Source: Antedon mediterranea | Lineage: Eukaryota; Echinodermata; Crinoidea; Comatulida; Antedonidae | NCBI RefSeq assembly: GCF_964355755.1 | Contig: NC_092671.1 | Location: 5,033,001-5,097,000, forward strand | DNA: 64,000 nt | Direction: 5' to 3' | In this document: piece after piece, positions 1 to 25,700 of the stretch | Layout: the number at the start of each line of letters is the position of its first letter | Position numbering within the stretch: position 1 is the stretch's first letter | Made by a program: the position numbers and the translations under genes | Notes under the pieces: model-generated | Database searches by the model: none | What the model was told of the DNA's origin: nothing | What the model saw: only the letters and a program-made list of their open reading frames with translations

Positions 1-773
1 GAACATTACAGTTCATCGCACATATCCAACAGCTCAATTAATTAACTAGTGAAACTTTGACCCCCGTTGCTAACAATGTAGACAACATGGTTGTGATATT
101 AAGGGCTTTTGATACTGCTTGATGGATTGAATTGACCCTTAAGTCCTGTTTCTATGAGTAGAAGGATACTGCTTTTTAAGGGTCTACACAAAAAAAAGCA
201 ATCTTAAAAAACATTTTTAAAGATCCCAAATTGATTGAATATTCGTAAAATTATATGTATCAGTACAACCACTCCTTTAGGCATACAGTACCTACTGTAT
301 TCAGTGAAAACTTTCCCATGAAGTGAAAGAAGAAAATTATGTTTTAGTTCTACAATCCCTATTCAGGGGACACCCCTATTATTACTATTAAGGATATAAT
401 TTGTTGGGTTCCCGAAGGTGTCCCCTTGATAAAGGTTTTTTTTTTTCGTTATTTTATATTTTATGACACTGACAGTATCAAAACAAAAACAGGACCGACG
501 CAGCGATAACACACACAGAAACAAAAAAACAGATTCGGCAATAAACAATTCAAGTGCAATTTGATAGTTGATAGAGGTTTTACTGAATGCTATAGATACC
601 ATATTTCAAATACCTATGAATATTTCTTTATTTTATATCTCTATATTAATAATAAATATGTATTATGTGGCTGTGATGAGTCTATTGAGTAAGAGATACA
701 CGTACAATAGTGTGAATCGGTTGTTATGCTTTATTGTCGTTTATTTGTACAATTTATTTTTTATATTTTTCAG
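1..773 (+). other. Intron of the UBE2E gene, with repeat fragments
   Basis: No coding exon is recognisable. The stretch ends in a pyrimidine-rich tract and the AG acceptor at 772-773. Positions 240-440 hold GGGGACACC/GGTGTCCCC words of the AACCCC-type inverted-repeat element seen elsewhere in the window (clearest copy at 20930-22962). I infer it is intron sequence because the UBE2E reading frame enters exon 774 in mid-codon. Confidence 0.6.
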
Positions 774-12352
<11,579 letters not shown>

Positions 12353-12415
12353 CATTTTATTGCGGAGATAAAACTCTCAAATATATTGATTAAAAAAGAC
12401 ATTTTAACTTTTAAA

Positions 12416-12421
12416 AATAAA
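12416..12421 (+). promoter_or_regulatory. Candidate poly(A) signal AATAAA of UBE2E
   Basis: AATAAA lies 64 bp after the UBE2E stop codon. It is the first canonical signal downstream, but the 3' UTR is AT-rich and other AATAAA words follow, so use of this site is an inference. Confidence 0.4.
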
Positions 12422-14769
12422 TCTTACTTGCCAAGCTTATAAAAGTGAAGTTGCGAGGAAAGTGGGATATAAGAAACAATGTTAAGATTAAAAACGCATG
12501 GATTTACGCAAGTTGTTTTATTACGTGGTGTTATTTATCGAGGTACGTCAACTCACATGGAACAGGCGGTTATGTTTTGACAATGCCATGAAGTTAAATC
12601 GCAATTAACCCAGCCATATAAACAGATAATTATTGGTTGAGGTTTGTCGTTCATTTTGATGTTGTACGCAACGCCATGGAGTCAACTCACAATTTTTACA
12701 ATGTTCGTGTTATGCGTAGCAATATGAAGTAATTGCTATCATCAACTCATATGGAACAGATAATTATTGGTTTTATCGTGCGTATCTTCATCACCTACAT
12801 TGCAAAAAACGAAAGAAGATTGTATTGCGATATTGCACAGTTCTATGGTAACATAGGTTTACTTGGTCGTTAAGTTTAATCAATGTGCTAATTTCATATG
12901 TAAATAAACACTTGCTTCTTACTTTATAAATACTTAATAATCTACAGTAGATGTTAACACAATATAATACGATTTATGTCTTTCTGTGTGGTAATTCCTT
13001 ATAATACTAAAACTGGACTCCAGAAGCAAAATTGTTTTTATATGTTTTTGAATGACTAGAAAAAAATACCAAAATATCTATTAGGATTATCCAAGTTTGA
13101 TGGTAACCAGAATGTTATTATTTTCAAATGAGGATGTTTAATTAAATTGTTTTTCATACAGAAATTGGTTGTTTATATTAAAGGGGAAAAGTGCATGTTC
13201 AATATATTTGAGACTGATTTTAAAACCCTCAAGACAAAACATATTTCTTTATCTGTAATCTTGCTTTAATATTTTTTGGTAATAATTCATTTTAAATCTG
13301 AAAAAAAAGTGGATAATATTGTAATTAAAATGAAGTAAATATGATCAATAACTTTATAATAAACTAATGGAACAATCTCTCATTTACGGTAGTAAATTTA
13401 AAGCTAATTTTAATAGGTATTTTAAAACACTGAGATGTTTGATACATTAAATAGTGGTTTTATAACATAATATATACATATAACTGCTTTTTATCTTTGC
13501 TATCCTTTATACCTCTCAAAAGAAAAAAAAAGAACCTGAAAGAAAAAAAAAGAACCTGGGAAGCAGAATTCATTTAACAATAATGTTAAAATGATTTCAA
13601 TCTAAATTTCAATCTAAATTTCAATCTTGTGTATAGAATAGACGTACAGATTTTAATTTGTTTTATTTATGGTAATGTAAAGCCTCCGCAAAACAAGAAA
13701 ACAGTAATCAATATTATTTCTTTAAAAAATGTGTGTAATATTTGTTAGAAATAATATTCTGAATTTATTATAGGCTAATGATTAACTCTCAGTTACTGGA
13801 AGTGAATCAATTACATTGTTAAATTTCTTTTTTTGTCATATTATGTCAAGTTCAGTAGATTTTAAAATTTATTTCACTATAAAGAGCAGTAAACACTTAT
13901 CTTGTATTATACACCAACTACCATTTTCCTAGTAATAACATAATTTATGTCAAAATATTTAATCATGATGATGCTATTTCATTGCTTAAAGTATGTACTT
14001 TTAATGTTGATTGGTAGATTTTTCAGTTTTTTGTACACCGTAACAAGAGATACCTTTACTTAGAAAGATTTTGGTCATTTTACAGCAAAAGTTTGAGGTC
14101 ATTTTTCTTTGTGTAAATTGGCTAGAAACCAATATAATTTTTGTAGGTAAGCGATACAAAAAAAAACATGATTATTCATTATATTCCTCTATATTATTGA
14201 ATGCATTCGATCGTACGTAAGAATTAACCTAAAATTGGCTAATGAAAATGCTTTCCATCTAGTTGTCTGTGTACATAGGCAAATGGTTTGTACTCTATGC
14301 TTTGTATGTGATTTACAGAGTTCCAAGCAACGCTTTTTTTCTCCATAGTGAAAGATAGGTTTTATTATGATGGTTAGGTTTAATATATAACATTATGCTC
14401 ATGGTCACCGGATACAAATAATGAATAAATCATGATTTCTGCGTCGCTTATCTACAAACAAAATTGGAAATGTCTGAAAGCTTTTTTGCACATTTCCCAC
14501 AATGCAACGTGCTAAAATGAATTCCTCATTTAACCAAATGAAAGGTTGGTAGTTAAAAAATGTGAGAATTGATGAAAACTTTTTTTTTTAACCAGGTAGT
14601 ATTATTAATCAAGTATAATATTGTTTTATTTACATTTTTTATATTGTTATGAAAATGTAATCACTTTGTAATTATAAAGAAGGCGGTGTAACTTTGTGTA
14701 ATTAATCGTGCTTCCATCCACACTGCTTAGATCATTATGTACCTTAATTACGTTCCATTTTCTGGTGCT

Positions 14770-14912
14770 AAAGCTCTGTCTACACTATCAACTTTATGTG
14801 ACAAAAGTATGTGATGTGCCCATATATGGACACGATAATGTCATATCACTACCATATTTGGGCACATCACACTTTTTTTGTCAAAATAGTTTGATAGTGT
14901 AGACAGAGCTTT
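14770..14912. mobile_element. MITE family A, near-perfect hairpin copy
   Basis: AAGCTCTGTCTACACTATCA at the left and its exact complement at the right enclose mirrored GTGATGTGCCCATATATGG / ATATTTGGGCACATCAC words. It is one of the best preserved copies in the window. Confidence 0.88.
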
Positions 14913-15606
14913 AGCTATTTAGGAATTGACCAGAACCCAGGACTTGTTCAAATAAGGCAATCAAATTCTCAAAGCAAATATTTCTAATAAACCCATGTAT
15001 AAGCCCACCTGGATGTAATATAATCCAATCCCTAAATTTGAAACCAAATTTTATGGTAAACAAGTGTGTGCATATATGGAAACTACAACCAAATTGTAGG
15101 AGTATTTGAACCATATTTAATTTTTCATGAAAACAAACACACACACACACAAATGAGATGAGCAAATATACATGATATGACTATAATTTTTGTTTTGCAA
15201 AATTGAGTCCTATTTCATGACCCAAAATTCCGCCATTGTGCACAATGGTGATACAAGTTCAGTTTGATGTAATGGGAAAAATTGAAAATGATCGTAGACC
15301 AAAATATACCCTGCTGTCTCTCTTTATGTAGAAATAATGAATGCATGGTTAGAAAATAGTGCTGCACGTAGAGACAGGCATTCATGTATTTGTCACTTGT
15401 TTTGTTTATTCATTTTTTAAAATAATTTTTTACATTGCAAGAGTCAGTGTTGGTTAATAAAGCAATCAATATTGTTATTGAAAAGAATAAAGCAAACAAA
15501 AATAAAATTGATGAAATTTATTTTATGAGTGGTAAAGTTATGCAACATAAGTTCAACATGATACCTACCAAATGTAATGTTCTGTTGGTAAGTAGTATTA
15601 TAGAAT

Positions 15607-15676
15607 TGCAGGATTTGAACTCGTGACCTCTTAACCTCAAAGTCCGTGTCTTTACCATTTCACCATTTCTCGTAAC
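15607..15676 (-). repeat. tRNA-Gln-like SINE head or tRNA pseudogene
   Basis: Read on the minus strand it shows an A-box-like ATGGTGAAATGGTAAAGAC, the word GGACTTTGA as in tRNA-Gln(UUG), and a B-box-like GAGTTCAAATCC. The stems are not closed well enough for a functional tRNA: the anticodon 3' arm and the acceptor are degraded. It is most likely a tRNA-derived retroposon remnant. Confidence 0.5.
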
Positions 15677-17273
15677 TTGTATTATATCAGTAATATGACA
15701 AAGAAACAAACCCATTGTTTTTAATAACAGAATTATATAAAATATAAATGTCATTTTGTGTATGTAGATAAATGTCCATACATTTGATAATAGGTTGCAT
15801 TTTCTGGCACGATGCCAAAAAAAGACACCTGTTTTACATATTATGTAAATTTAGTTTCCAGGGATTGTAAATGCTGTATGTAAATCAGTTGAATACACAT
15901 TTGATGGCCTACCTATAGTAGCCTACTGCTTTAGTAGTTGGTATAGAAGAAGTGAATTTGAAAGACACATGGAACTATCTAGGAATATCAGATGATAGGG
16001 ACTTCATTTTAGGTTATTTTACACAGCAGATACCTGAACTGTGGTGAGTACAGCATGAATTCAATTTCTACATATGATTTTGTATTGTCATCATCAGGCA
16101 GCAGCTACTCTAGCAGTTATTATTAGGTATGGATGTATGTTCTGTGTACAAATGTATAATATCCTAGGGGGTGAGATTACTATGTTCCTAATAAAGGGAT
16201 ACAATTAATGCATGACTATATTATTATTTTGTCGGAATTGAGGTAAGCCTTCAAACTGACTGGCTGGCAATGTTTCCAAGCATGGGGAGATGCTTCTCAC
16301 CCTGCTATGCACGAATATGCTGTTCAAACATATTAATGTTTGTAGCTTTGTGGTTGAAATACTTGCTTACCAATCCCATGGTAAGCATCATAGTCCCAGG
16401 GTTGTTAAGGTTTCTTCTGGCCAATACATTACCACTACCTATGCTATATATTAGACTTGATATAAGAAAGCATCCTGGTAATTGGGTCATGTATTTAAAC
16501 TGTTAAGATGATGTGAAAATACAAAAAACAAGTAGTCCTATAGGATTATTTTGCTATAAATGAACATCCATTACAGGTAGAACTTTCTAGGTAGAAGTAA
16601 CAATGATCTTAATCCTCCTGGTCACAATCTTAATCATAGTTAATTACACGGAAAACAAAGTACAGATTAGATCGATTTATTCAACCACATGAAAACATCC
16701 AAATTTACATTTTACTGAGAAACATTGACTAGTGGTTAAGTATTTATAATAAAATAACATTATTTATGTGCCACAAAAAAGAAATCAACAAATTTTGCGA
16801 TGGGTTTAAATGTATTCACAGCGAAGGCAGTTGGGTAAAAGAGGTGAAATTACAAATAGAACCATTTTCAGTTTTGAATATGGTAGTGGAGAGGGCTAAC
16901 AAATTTAGTGAAATTATAATTCCTTCCAAATGATCTACCCTTTTCACCCACCTTACACTATCATCCATATACAGTACAAGTTTCAATAAACAATATAGAT
17001 ATTATACAGTTATCTATATGAGTTAACATTGACAACATTTTATTGACAAAACACAAATTAAAGACAACGGTATACAACATCTTGAAAAAATCAAATGATT
17101 CTAAAGGTGAACAAATTCATAGGCACTAATAGGGGGAGGGGGGAATTAGGGGGTGAAAACTACCCCATAACATTAAAATCAAATTGGATGAAAAGAATAT
17201 TAGAATACAAAGAAAAAGCAAAGTCAAATAAACAATTTTGTTCTATTAGATTAGGGGGAGCAAACTACGCCAT

Positions 17274-17386
17274 AAAGCTCTGTCTACACTATCAAAGTAG
17301 TTTCTGATGTGCCCAAATATGGTATTGATATGACATCACGTCCATATATGGGCACATCATAAAGTTTGATAGTGTAGACAGAGCTT
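17274..17386. mobile_element. MITE family A, short copy
   Basis: AAAGCTCTGTCTACACTATC and its complement bound a 113-bp hairpin. The subterminal GTTTGACAAAAA segment seen in longer copies is missing. It sits inside a diverged direct repeat containing AAATAAACAATTTTGTTCTATT on both sides. Confidence 0.85.
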
Positions 17387-18850
17387 AAGATTCAGGTCAA
17401 ATTGGATAAAAAGAATATTAGAATACATAGGAAAACCAATTCAAATAAACAATTTTGTTCTATTGCATGCATGCTATTACAGTACGTTTGTTAGAAACCC
17501 CAGCTCAATAAGTCCTACAGATTGCATTGACATCTTCCAGAAATCCCTACAACACCCATATAAAGGCTAACCTAGCCCTGTTCAATTTACCTGGGAAGAT
17601 TCATCTTACTACACTTTATTTTATATAATTTATAATTCAATTACAAATATCTAAAATCTAATATTAACCAATTATTTACGATTTATAATGTATGATTATT
17701 ATAATATTTCCAATTTTATTATATAATTAAATTTGGAAAATTTCTTTCTGAACTTGAAATAACAGTGTTTACTAAATACAAATTGATAAATAAAAAAGAA
17801 ATTTTCCAAACCTGTACATTGTAAATAGAAAACAACTATTTAAAATAGAGAAATAAAACCATCGCACAAATGATAATATGGTAACTGTATTGTAAGCCCA
17901 TCTTTCGGTTTTAGACCTACACCATACCTTAGGAGTCAATTCGGACACAGAGAATAACATGTAGATTGTGTAAGTTTTCATGTTAGTCTTCATTCTACAT
18001 CTTTCTTTATCAGAACTTTCCACATAATCAAATAATATACAGTACAGTACAACCACTCCTTTAGGACACTTCATTGGGTCCTGAAGGTGTCAAGTTATCA
18101 AATAATTGACACAAATGACAACATTTTAGCAAGTACATTTTGTCAAGGGAAATGTTCAGTTTACAACCTCAATAGTAAATTTTTTCTGTTTCTATAAAAA
18201 TATCAAGTTCATTTTTTTTTTTTACAAATTGGCACCAATTGTTAGTGTAACAGTTTTGTAGATTTAATGCGGATTCACACAGAATTTGTTTTGTGTAAAA
18301 GCATAAATAACTGTATGGTACAATACAGTATAAACAAGTATATTAACCAACCCCTTAATTTAGATTTCAGAGTAATTTAGATATGCTTTGAGTTAAAATG
18401 TTTGATCTGTTTAGTCAACTAGGCCTTGGTTTACCACTACAGCAGTCGCAAGGGGTCTAGCGGGACACGCTCCCCACTTTTGAAAGCTAAAACTGACGAC
18501 TGTTAATATAAGCAGCCCCAGTCCTTATTAGTGTTCCCTAGAAATCCTCGTATCATATCAAGTCAATATAAACCGTAGACTCTACAGTCCAAAATCAAGT
18601 ATATTTTAACATCCATAAATGTTGTGGTCAGGCCCAACAAATTAGAAAAACAAATATTGTTGATGTCACTTTAGCTAGCTTCAGCTGCATATTTTATTTG
18701 TACTAATAAAAAAAAAGGAATATGCATATTTGTGTAGGTGTCAACTGTGTTATTTGGCAAAATAATTAAATAAAAACATATTTGAATAGTTTTAGTAGTT
18801 AGTTTTACATTATTAAGGATATAAAAACATAATTAAGCAGGGTATGTTGG

Positions 18851-18963
18851 AAGCCCATAGCCAGGTTCTTTTTTCCACAAAAGGTGCAAAAATCATTAAT
18901 ATGATCTCTAGGGCACTTCAGGACAAGGGGAGTTTATAGTTTAAATTTCCTGGCTACGGGCTT
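18851..18963. mobile_element. Small inverted-repeat element (AAGCCCATAGCCAGG ends)
   Basis: AAGCCCATAGCCAGG at 18851 faces CCTGGCTACGGGCTT ending at 18963. This is a 15-bp terminal inverted repeat with one or two mismatches around a 113-bp body. No coding capacity. A target duplication was not identified. Confidence 0.55.
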
Positions 18964-19761
18964 GCATTGTTAATTAAGTGTTAATAATTGGACACCCATG
19001 CACGCCATTATTTAAGACTCCCCAAAATATAAACAAATGTAATTTTAGTCACCCTTCCTAAAGGCAGTGGCTTGTTGGATAGGATTAGCGGACATTAAAG
19101 AATCTTCCCCACCCGATTCCCACCAACCCACCCCACCCTTTTTTTTCTATTTTACTACTTTTAAAGCAAACATAGTGTCTTATTAATAACTTAAAACTTT
19201 TTTCAAACCTCAATCATCTTCTTTTCCCAACCATTAAAAACGTAAGTTTTTTTTTTTTATCTTACTTAACTTCTTTGCACAACCCAGACACCTTTGGTCA
19301 CCGCACAGTATCTGGTTTTCAAAGTGGTAATACATTTTTACCACTTACTATGTTGAATATTATATTCTAGGCATAGGAATTACAATTGTATGTCCATCTG
19401 CCCTGTGAGGGTGAAGGCATTTACTGTGGCAGGAAGTTCTTTCAAACAGGGTACTGTATTCAGGCCGTAGTAGACACGTGTTTGTATATCACGCATGTAA
19501 TGATAAAATCACATATCCAGTATCTCTTGCAGCATTTACATTACATCTCCAAACGAAATGATTATTCCTTATAACATAACATTGTGAAATAATGATACTT
19601 TTAGATTTAACTTTAAACTTGTGGTCCTTGCATTTATATTCCATTCCAATCGCACCTTCTGTCAAAAATGACCTTCTCTCTTATTTACACCTGTGAGCAC
19701 CAACTCAAGTGGTCAGACAGGTACCGGATAAAATCCCTGAGTGCTTTGCCCATGGAAGCTG

Positions 19762-22700
19762 TTAACCAAACTGGAATGAGAATCCGTGAGGAAAGGAATG
19801 GCCATGATGATGATGGCTATGACCGCCTCCACCACTGAAAAACGCTTGGAAAAGATTATTGGCATCAAAATCTGTAAGAAATAGGATAAAATTTAATTTA
19901 GTAACTGATTTGATTTGTTTTAATATTACTACTAATTAGCTTTGTTCATTGTCCAACCTAATGCCTGCAAAAACAAATTCAAATTTCATCCATAAGATAC
20001 GAACCCATGACTATTTAAACACAGGTCATACCACTAGACCACTGAACTTACTGCTGTTGACAAGCCAAAATTAGCAGGGGTATTATTATACCATGTACTG
20101 ATTCGGTTATAAGCCCGCCCACAACTCTGTAATAATTTTCATGTAAAACCAGCACATTTTGGTACTCGGGAATAAGCTCACACTGCCAAATTAAATGTAA
20201 AAATCCAATTGTGTAGATTAAACTTTTGAATATTTTTCATTAACGTACCTGCAAACCCATTGGACATATCTTCCAAATCTTGGCCTGAATCATAGCGATA
20301 TTTTTTCTTAGCGTCTGATAATATATTATACGCTTCACCGACTTCCTTAAACTTTACCTCCTCCTCTTTTCGTTCCTCTACTGATTTGCTAGCATGACGA
20401 TCTTTAAAAAAAAAACCAAAACATGGTTTTCAGAACACACTTTGAATACTTATATACTTTCAATATTTGTTTAATACCTACTGTATCTCTACTAAAGTAA
20501 ACTTCTTGTAAATTAATTAGCATCTTTCACCTTAAAATATATATAATATGTGTAAGAGATAGGCTTCTTCAACATAATAAATATTATATAACATTAATTT
20601 TGTAAATAAAAATGTTTAACTGACCTGGGTGGTGGAGTAGAGCATGTTTCCTGTATGCTTTCTTGATTTCGTCCTCATTTGCATTTTTACTAACCGACAG
20701 AATCTTGTAATAATCCTTGCGTTTACTTTTTTTAAGTTCTAATTTTGCGTCTTGAAGCAACATCCGGTGTTCTAAAAAATTAAGTAATGTTTAAAGGCTG
20801 GCCTGATAATGGTAATTTGTAAGCATATGCTTAAAAAGATGGTTAGAACATCGTGGTACATTTTATTATACAGCAAATAGTTAAAATGGTTTTAGACTTT
20901 TATAGAAGCTTATAAAATAGTACCACAGTAGAACCCCTATTAAGGGGACACCTTTATATGGATGCACCCAAAATAGCGGTTGACTCTATATTGGTCATTT
21001 TTTATTTCAGTGTCCCCTTAATAGTGGTGTTCCCTAAATAAGAGTTGACTCTATATTGGTCATTTTTTATTTCAGTGTCCCCTTAATAGTGGTGTTCCCT
21101 AAATAGGAGTTGACTCTATATTGGTCATTTTTTATTTCAGTGTCCCCTTAATAGTGGTGTTCCCTAAATAGGAGTTGACTCTATATTTCCCTTTGTTTAT
21201 TTTATAGAAAAGCATCCCTTTAATAAGTGTGTCCCAAAGGAGGGTTCAGGCCTCGAATTTTACCGCGGCCAGTGCCGTCGGTGCCCTCCCAGTTGGCCTC
21301 AATGCCCACTACTGGCCTGCCCTTTTTTTTGCGTTGGCCGCGAGTGCCCTTCCCGAGTTTTACCACAATAAAAACCACTGAATTAGATAGAAAATAATGT
21401 CAAGAAGATTTGTTTACACGACTCGGACGAGACGCAAAACTATCGCCTGTCTTCGTTGCAAGGGGATTTCCCTAAACGCATTTATTAATACACAACAAAC
21501 AGTAAACAAAACCTCGAACATTGCAATAGGGTAACCAAAACAATATCATCCCGGCCGCCGTGCGTGGTAAATCATGGTATAGATAGTACATTAAAATACA
21601 GGGGTGTAAACTTTTAATAATCAAGCTAAAAACGTTCCTCGATCGGAGGTTACTGAAAGTAATAATCGAGCTAGTCGCCTTCGATGAAAAAAATATTACA
21701 CGCACTCCTAGCTAGCCTAGCCTATCCTCCCGCCGCTCGCCGATCCGGTCGAAACACACGCAATTCAATGCATTGGGAAAACAATTCTATTTGACGCACA
21801 CGCACCCTCTGATAAGAAATTTCACACACAAAAAACGTCGTGTGGTGAGAGTACCACGTACGCGCGAAGGATCGGTGGTGGTGGTGGATCGTTGGAAAAA
21901 CAATTCCTTTTGACGTACACGCACCCTCTGAGAAGAAAATACCATGTGCGTTCCTGCATGGTGTAGTCCATTATACGTGTAAAATTAGGGGTGATTACCT
22001 TTAGCACCAAAGTTAAACCTGCACCTCAACCCGAAGATCGTTGGAAGTATATCATATTTATATTTTATCGCACCCACCTCAATAATCCAGCAGACAGATC
22101 ATCGAAAAATCTTGTTTAACAACGTCGTACACTAAATTACCAAACGCGTTTTTACCGAATTCAAGGAAATGGTATAGTCCAGAATACACGTGCCGAAGGC
22201 TAAACAGAGAGAGAAAGGGGTTGGTGTCCGTCCGTGTTTTGAATTCTTATAAATATGGGTTATACTATTGTAACAAAAAAGCTTCAGAAATCGAGACTCG
22301 GAAAATAACTATAATTTATATTCTACTACATAATGTAATTGGCTTGATTTTTACCGTGGTTAACACTCTGTGTATGAATAGTTGTAGGTAAGGCCTACAA
22401 ACAAATTGTTTTTGTATCATGTTTTCTCCGTCGGCTGCTAGCTAAGTAAGGCTGAGTAGCTTGCTGTTGGAAGGGTTTTTATACCTGTTCCGGGCCTTAC
22501 TTGGTTGGCTTCACATGCCTTTTTATCGCATTATTTGAAACTAAACGAAACATTCAACACAGGACGGTAAACTATAAACGCTGAACATCGTACCTATTTA
22601 TTATTTATATAGATCGTAAATACACGTAATATTTATATGAAATACAAAAAGATGTATTGTAGACAGTCCTACTCCTACTACTCCGCGATCTGATGAATAG

Positions 22701-25700
22701 GGGGAAATCCCAAAACATTTTGCGGGTAGAATTTTTTTTTTGGAAAAAAATTCCACCCTCAACCGGAAACAAGCTATTTTTAAATTTTGGCCTAGTTATT
22801 AAAATATTTTTTAATTTTGGCCTTGGTGCCCCTTTGATTTAAAACAAATGGCCTTGGTGCCCTCCCATTTGGCCTTGGTGCCCCTAAAATCAATGAAAAC
22901 CGGAGGCCAAATGGCCTTGCCCCTAAAATCCCCAAATTCGAGGCCTGAGGGTTCTATTATAAACTAGAAACAGTAGTAATGACTATAATTTTTATATGTT
23001 TAAATTTTAAATGTAAATATGTATATGTTTGTATGATGTAGTATGTTTAAGCGGATATTAGCCCTTGATGGAATTTGCAGCAATAAAAAAATTGAATTGA
23101 ATAGAAGGGCACTCAGGGAGCGCAAACCTCTGCCAAGGCATATGAAGACTTAATGACGTGTTCCCATACAGCTAGGAAACCATCCTTTAAAATCTTATGA
23201 AAATTGGGCAATAACTTTTTGAGTAATTCTGCTAGCAAATATAGAAAGAAAGAAACACATACACCCGATTGACCTCGTAACCTCTCGCCATTATGAGTTT
23301 GTAATACAACATAGTATGGTCCTAATATGAACGTTACTTATCGATCAATATTCTCACCTTTTGTTTTCTGCATTTCATACACCTTTTCATAATCACGTAC
23401 AGCTTCTTCAAATAATTCTGTTTCCATGAAGCTAAAAAAAAAATTATATTGACCTTACAAGTACAATTTATTTGAATAAAGTAATATATAATTACCGTAC
23501 TGATGCGGGTATAAGCCCACCCCTCTCGAACATGAAATCACGTCAAGTTTGGGGGGTGGGCTTATACCCGAGGATCCAAAAATGCAGATCGTCAAAAACA
23601 GCACATGTACACTGTGTATTCCACCATGCGAGCGAGTGCCCTCACGTGTACGACGTTGCCTCTAAATATACACGAGGTGTAGAGTGTCGGAAAATTAAGT
23701 TTATAGTTCGTGTAATTTATCGTAGAATATCTTATTTTAAACATCAATTTAACAAGAATTTATCAAGCAGAAAAGCAAGTATACAATGTTTGTTAAATAG
23801 AAATGTACCAAAGAAATTTAATAAGCTTGTTTATGGCAGCCGATACCAAATAGTGGTTTTCCCGTTTTGCCGACTTGTAGCGTCGTGTGTGAAGCGATCT
23901 TCGACCGCGATGGAGTGTAAACAAAACAGGACCGCTAGGCCTCATATGGCCTAGCGTATATTAGCCTAGCTTGGTTATGATCAAAGGTAGGTGTATTCGG
24001 TGTATGGACGTCGCCAAATACAAAATAATGTATTACGACACGCATTGTAGATCTTCGAATTAATGGGTGGGCTTATACCCGAGTGCCTCATTTTTCATGA
24101 AAATTAGTCAAAAGTCGGGGGTGGGCTTATACCCGAGTATGGGCTTATACCCGCGTCAGTACGGTAGTGTTGTAGGTTTTAAATTATCAAAATAAAATCA
24201 GCGTATGTATTACTAGTACTTACCATTTTGCACGTTTCAAATATGCTTTTGTATATTTTGGATCTAGTTCTATAGCTTTTGAACAGTCTTCTATGGCTTG
24301 TTCCGTTTTCCCAAGCTGAAAATGATTGACACATAAAACTTTTAAAATATAAACTAGTTTGCTTGACAGTATATATTTCTATTTTTAAATCATTATTATT
24401 ATTATTATTAGTATTAGTATTGCAATAAATTCACAATTTTAAAGTGGTTGATTTCAGGAATAATAAATGAAGAATAACAAATGAGGATCAAGCTATCTAG
24501 ACAAGTGTCTATAGCAAGAAAAGAATAGAAGATAGCATGAAGATGATCAAAGTGTCTATAGCAAGAAGATTATCAAAATGTCTATAGCAAAACAATCAAA
24601 GTGTCAATAGCATTAAGATTATCAAAGTTTCTATAGCAAGAAGATTACAGTATCTATAGCAAGAAGATGAACAAGTTTATATATCAACATTTTTTATAGC
24701 ATGTAGATTATCAATACAGCGTTTCTATAACAAGAAAATGATTTGAAGTTTCTATAGCAAAAAGATATAACTATTGATCACAGATTAGACCATGATTCTT
24801 TGCAAGGTATGTAGAGGCCATTTAGTGATAAACTTGTCTTACACTACTAATTATGTCATAAACATTACTTAGCAAATTACTACTAAAAGAAACTAATACC
24901 CCTTTCACACCAAAACTCCGGAGTGTCTCCGGAGACACCCCGGGGTTTATGACCATTCAAAACGTCGAGAAACTCCGGAGATACCCCTTTCACACCAACC
25001 TAGCAACACCGGGGTTTATAAAATAAAATTGTAAATGTCGCCCTCTATTTTGTTTGTTTACATAGCGACGATCATTAGAATCATTTTAATTAATAATATT
25101 TTAAATTTAATAATTACTTTCAAAAGTCTCAGAAGTAATATAATGTTTTATTTATACTACTTATTATTTTCTAGACCCGCTATATATTTTTTACAAATAT
25201 TTATAGTGTTTTAAAATAAAACTAAATAAATAATTGATTGCGCGAGGATAACCTTTTGACCCGAAACACTCCGGAGTTTGATGTTGGTACCTTTCACACC
25301 AAAACACCGGGGTGTCCCCGCAGTTCATTCTCCGGAGAATGTTCAGCTGTTCAACCCCGCAGTTTTAAACTCCGGAGTTGCTTGATTTTACCTTTCAGCG
25401 GGGCGTCAACTCCGGGGTGTCTCCGGAGTTTTGCTTTTGGTGTGAAAGGGGTATAAAATAATTATATTGTGCTTCCTTTTAAATAAAATTTTGTAATAAA
25501 AAAAACCATAAAATTAGTAAAACACAAGTATGAACTAACCCTTGTTCCAACAATTGCTCTATTCAAATATATTTTAGCATTCGTGAAAACATTGAGGGGG
25601 TCGATCTGTAGTGCTTCCGTGTAAAGGTCATAGGCCAACTGGTTTTTCCCCGACTTGAAAGCAGTGTTCCCTTCCTCCTTCTTTACCTTTAACGATTTAC

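Larger units (their letters stand above)
12353..19761. other. Convergent intergenic region between UBE2E and DNAJC7
   Basis: It holds the 3' UTRs of two genes that face each other. I see no ORF with exon-like borders or recognisable protein. Open frames here are short (at most about 100 codons) and AT-biased. Two family-A MITEs (14770-14912, 17274-17386), a tRNA-Gln-like remnant (15607-15676) and a small inverted-repeat element (18851-18963) are the only structures I can support. Confidence 0.6.
20930..22962. mobile_element. Inverted-repeat element (AGAACCCCTATTAAGGGGAC ends), interrupted by a hAT element
   Basis: GTAGAACCCCTATTAAGGGG begins near 20930. The opposite end, GTGTCCCAAAGGAGGGTTCTA, is split by the hAT insertion and resumes at 22947-22962. 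The interior holds three 65-bp tandem units. Related fragments of this family occur near 240-440, 2240-2370, 4200-4320, 4791-4890, 18040-18100 and 57830-58010. Confidence 0.65.

Noticed and set aside
23472-23954. 160-codon plus-strand ORF
   Set aside because: It lies within and across the terminal repeat of the GGGTATAAGCCCA element and has no recognisable domain; it is probably chance openness.
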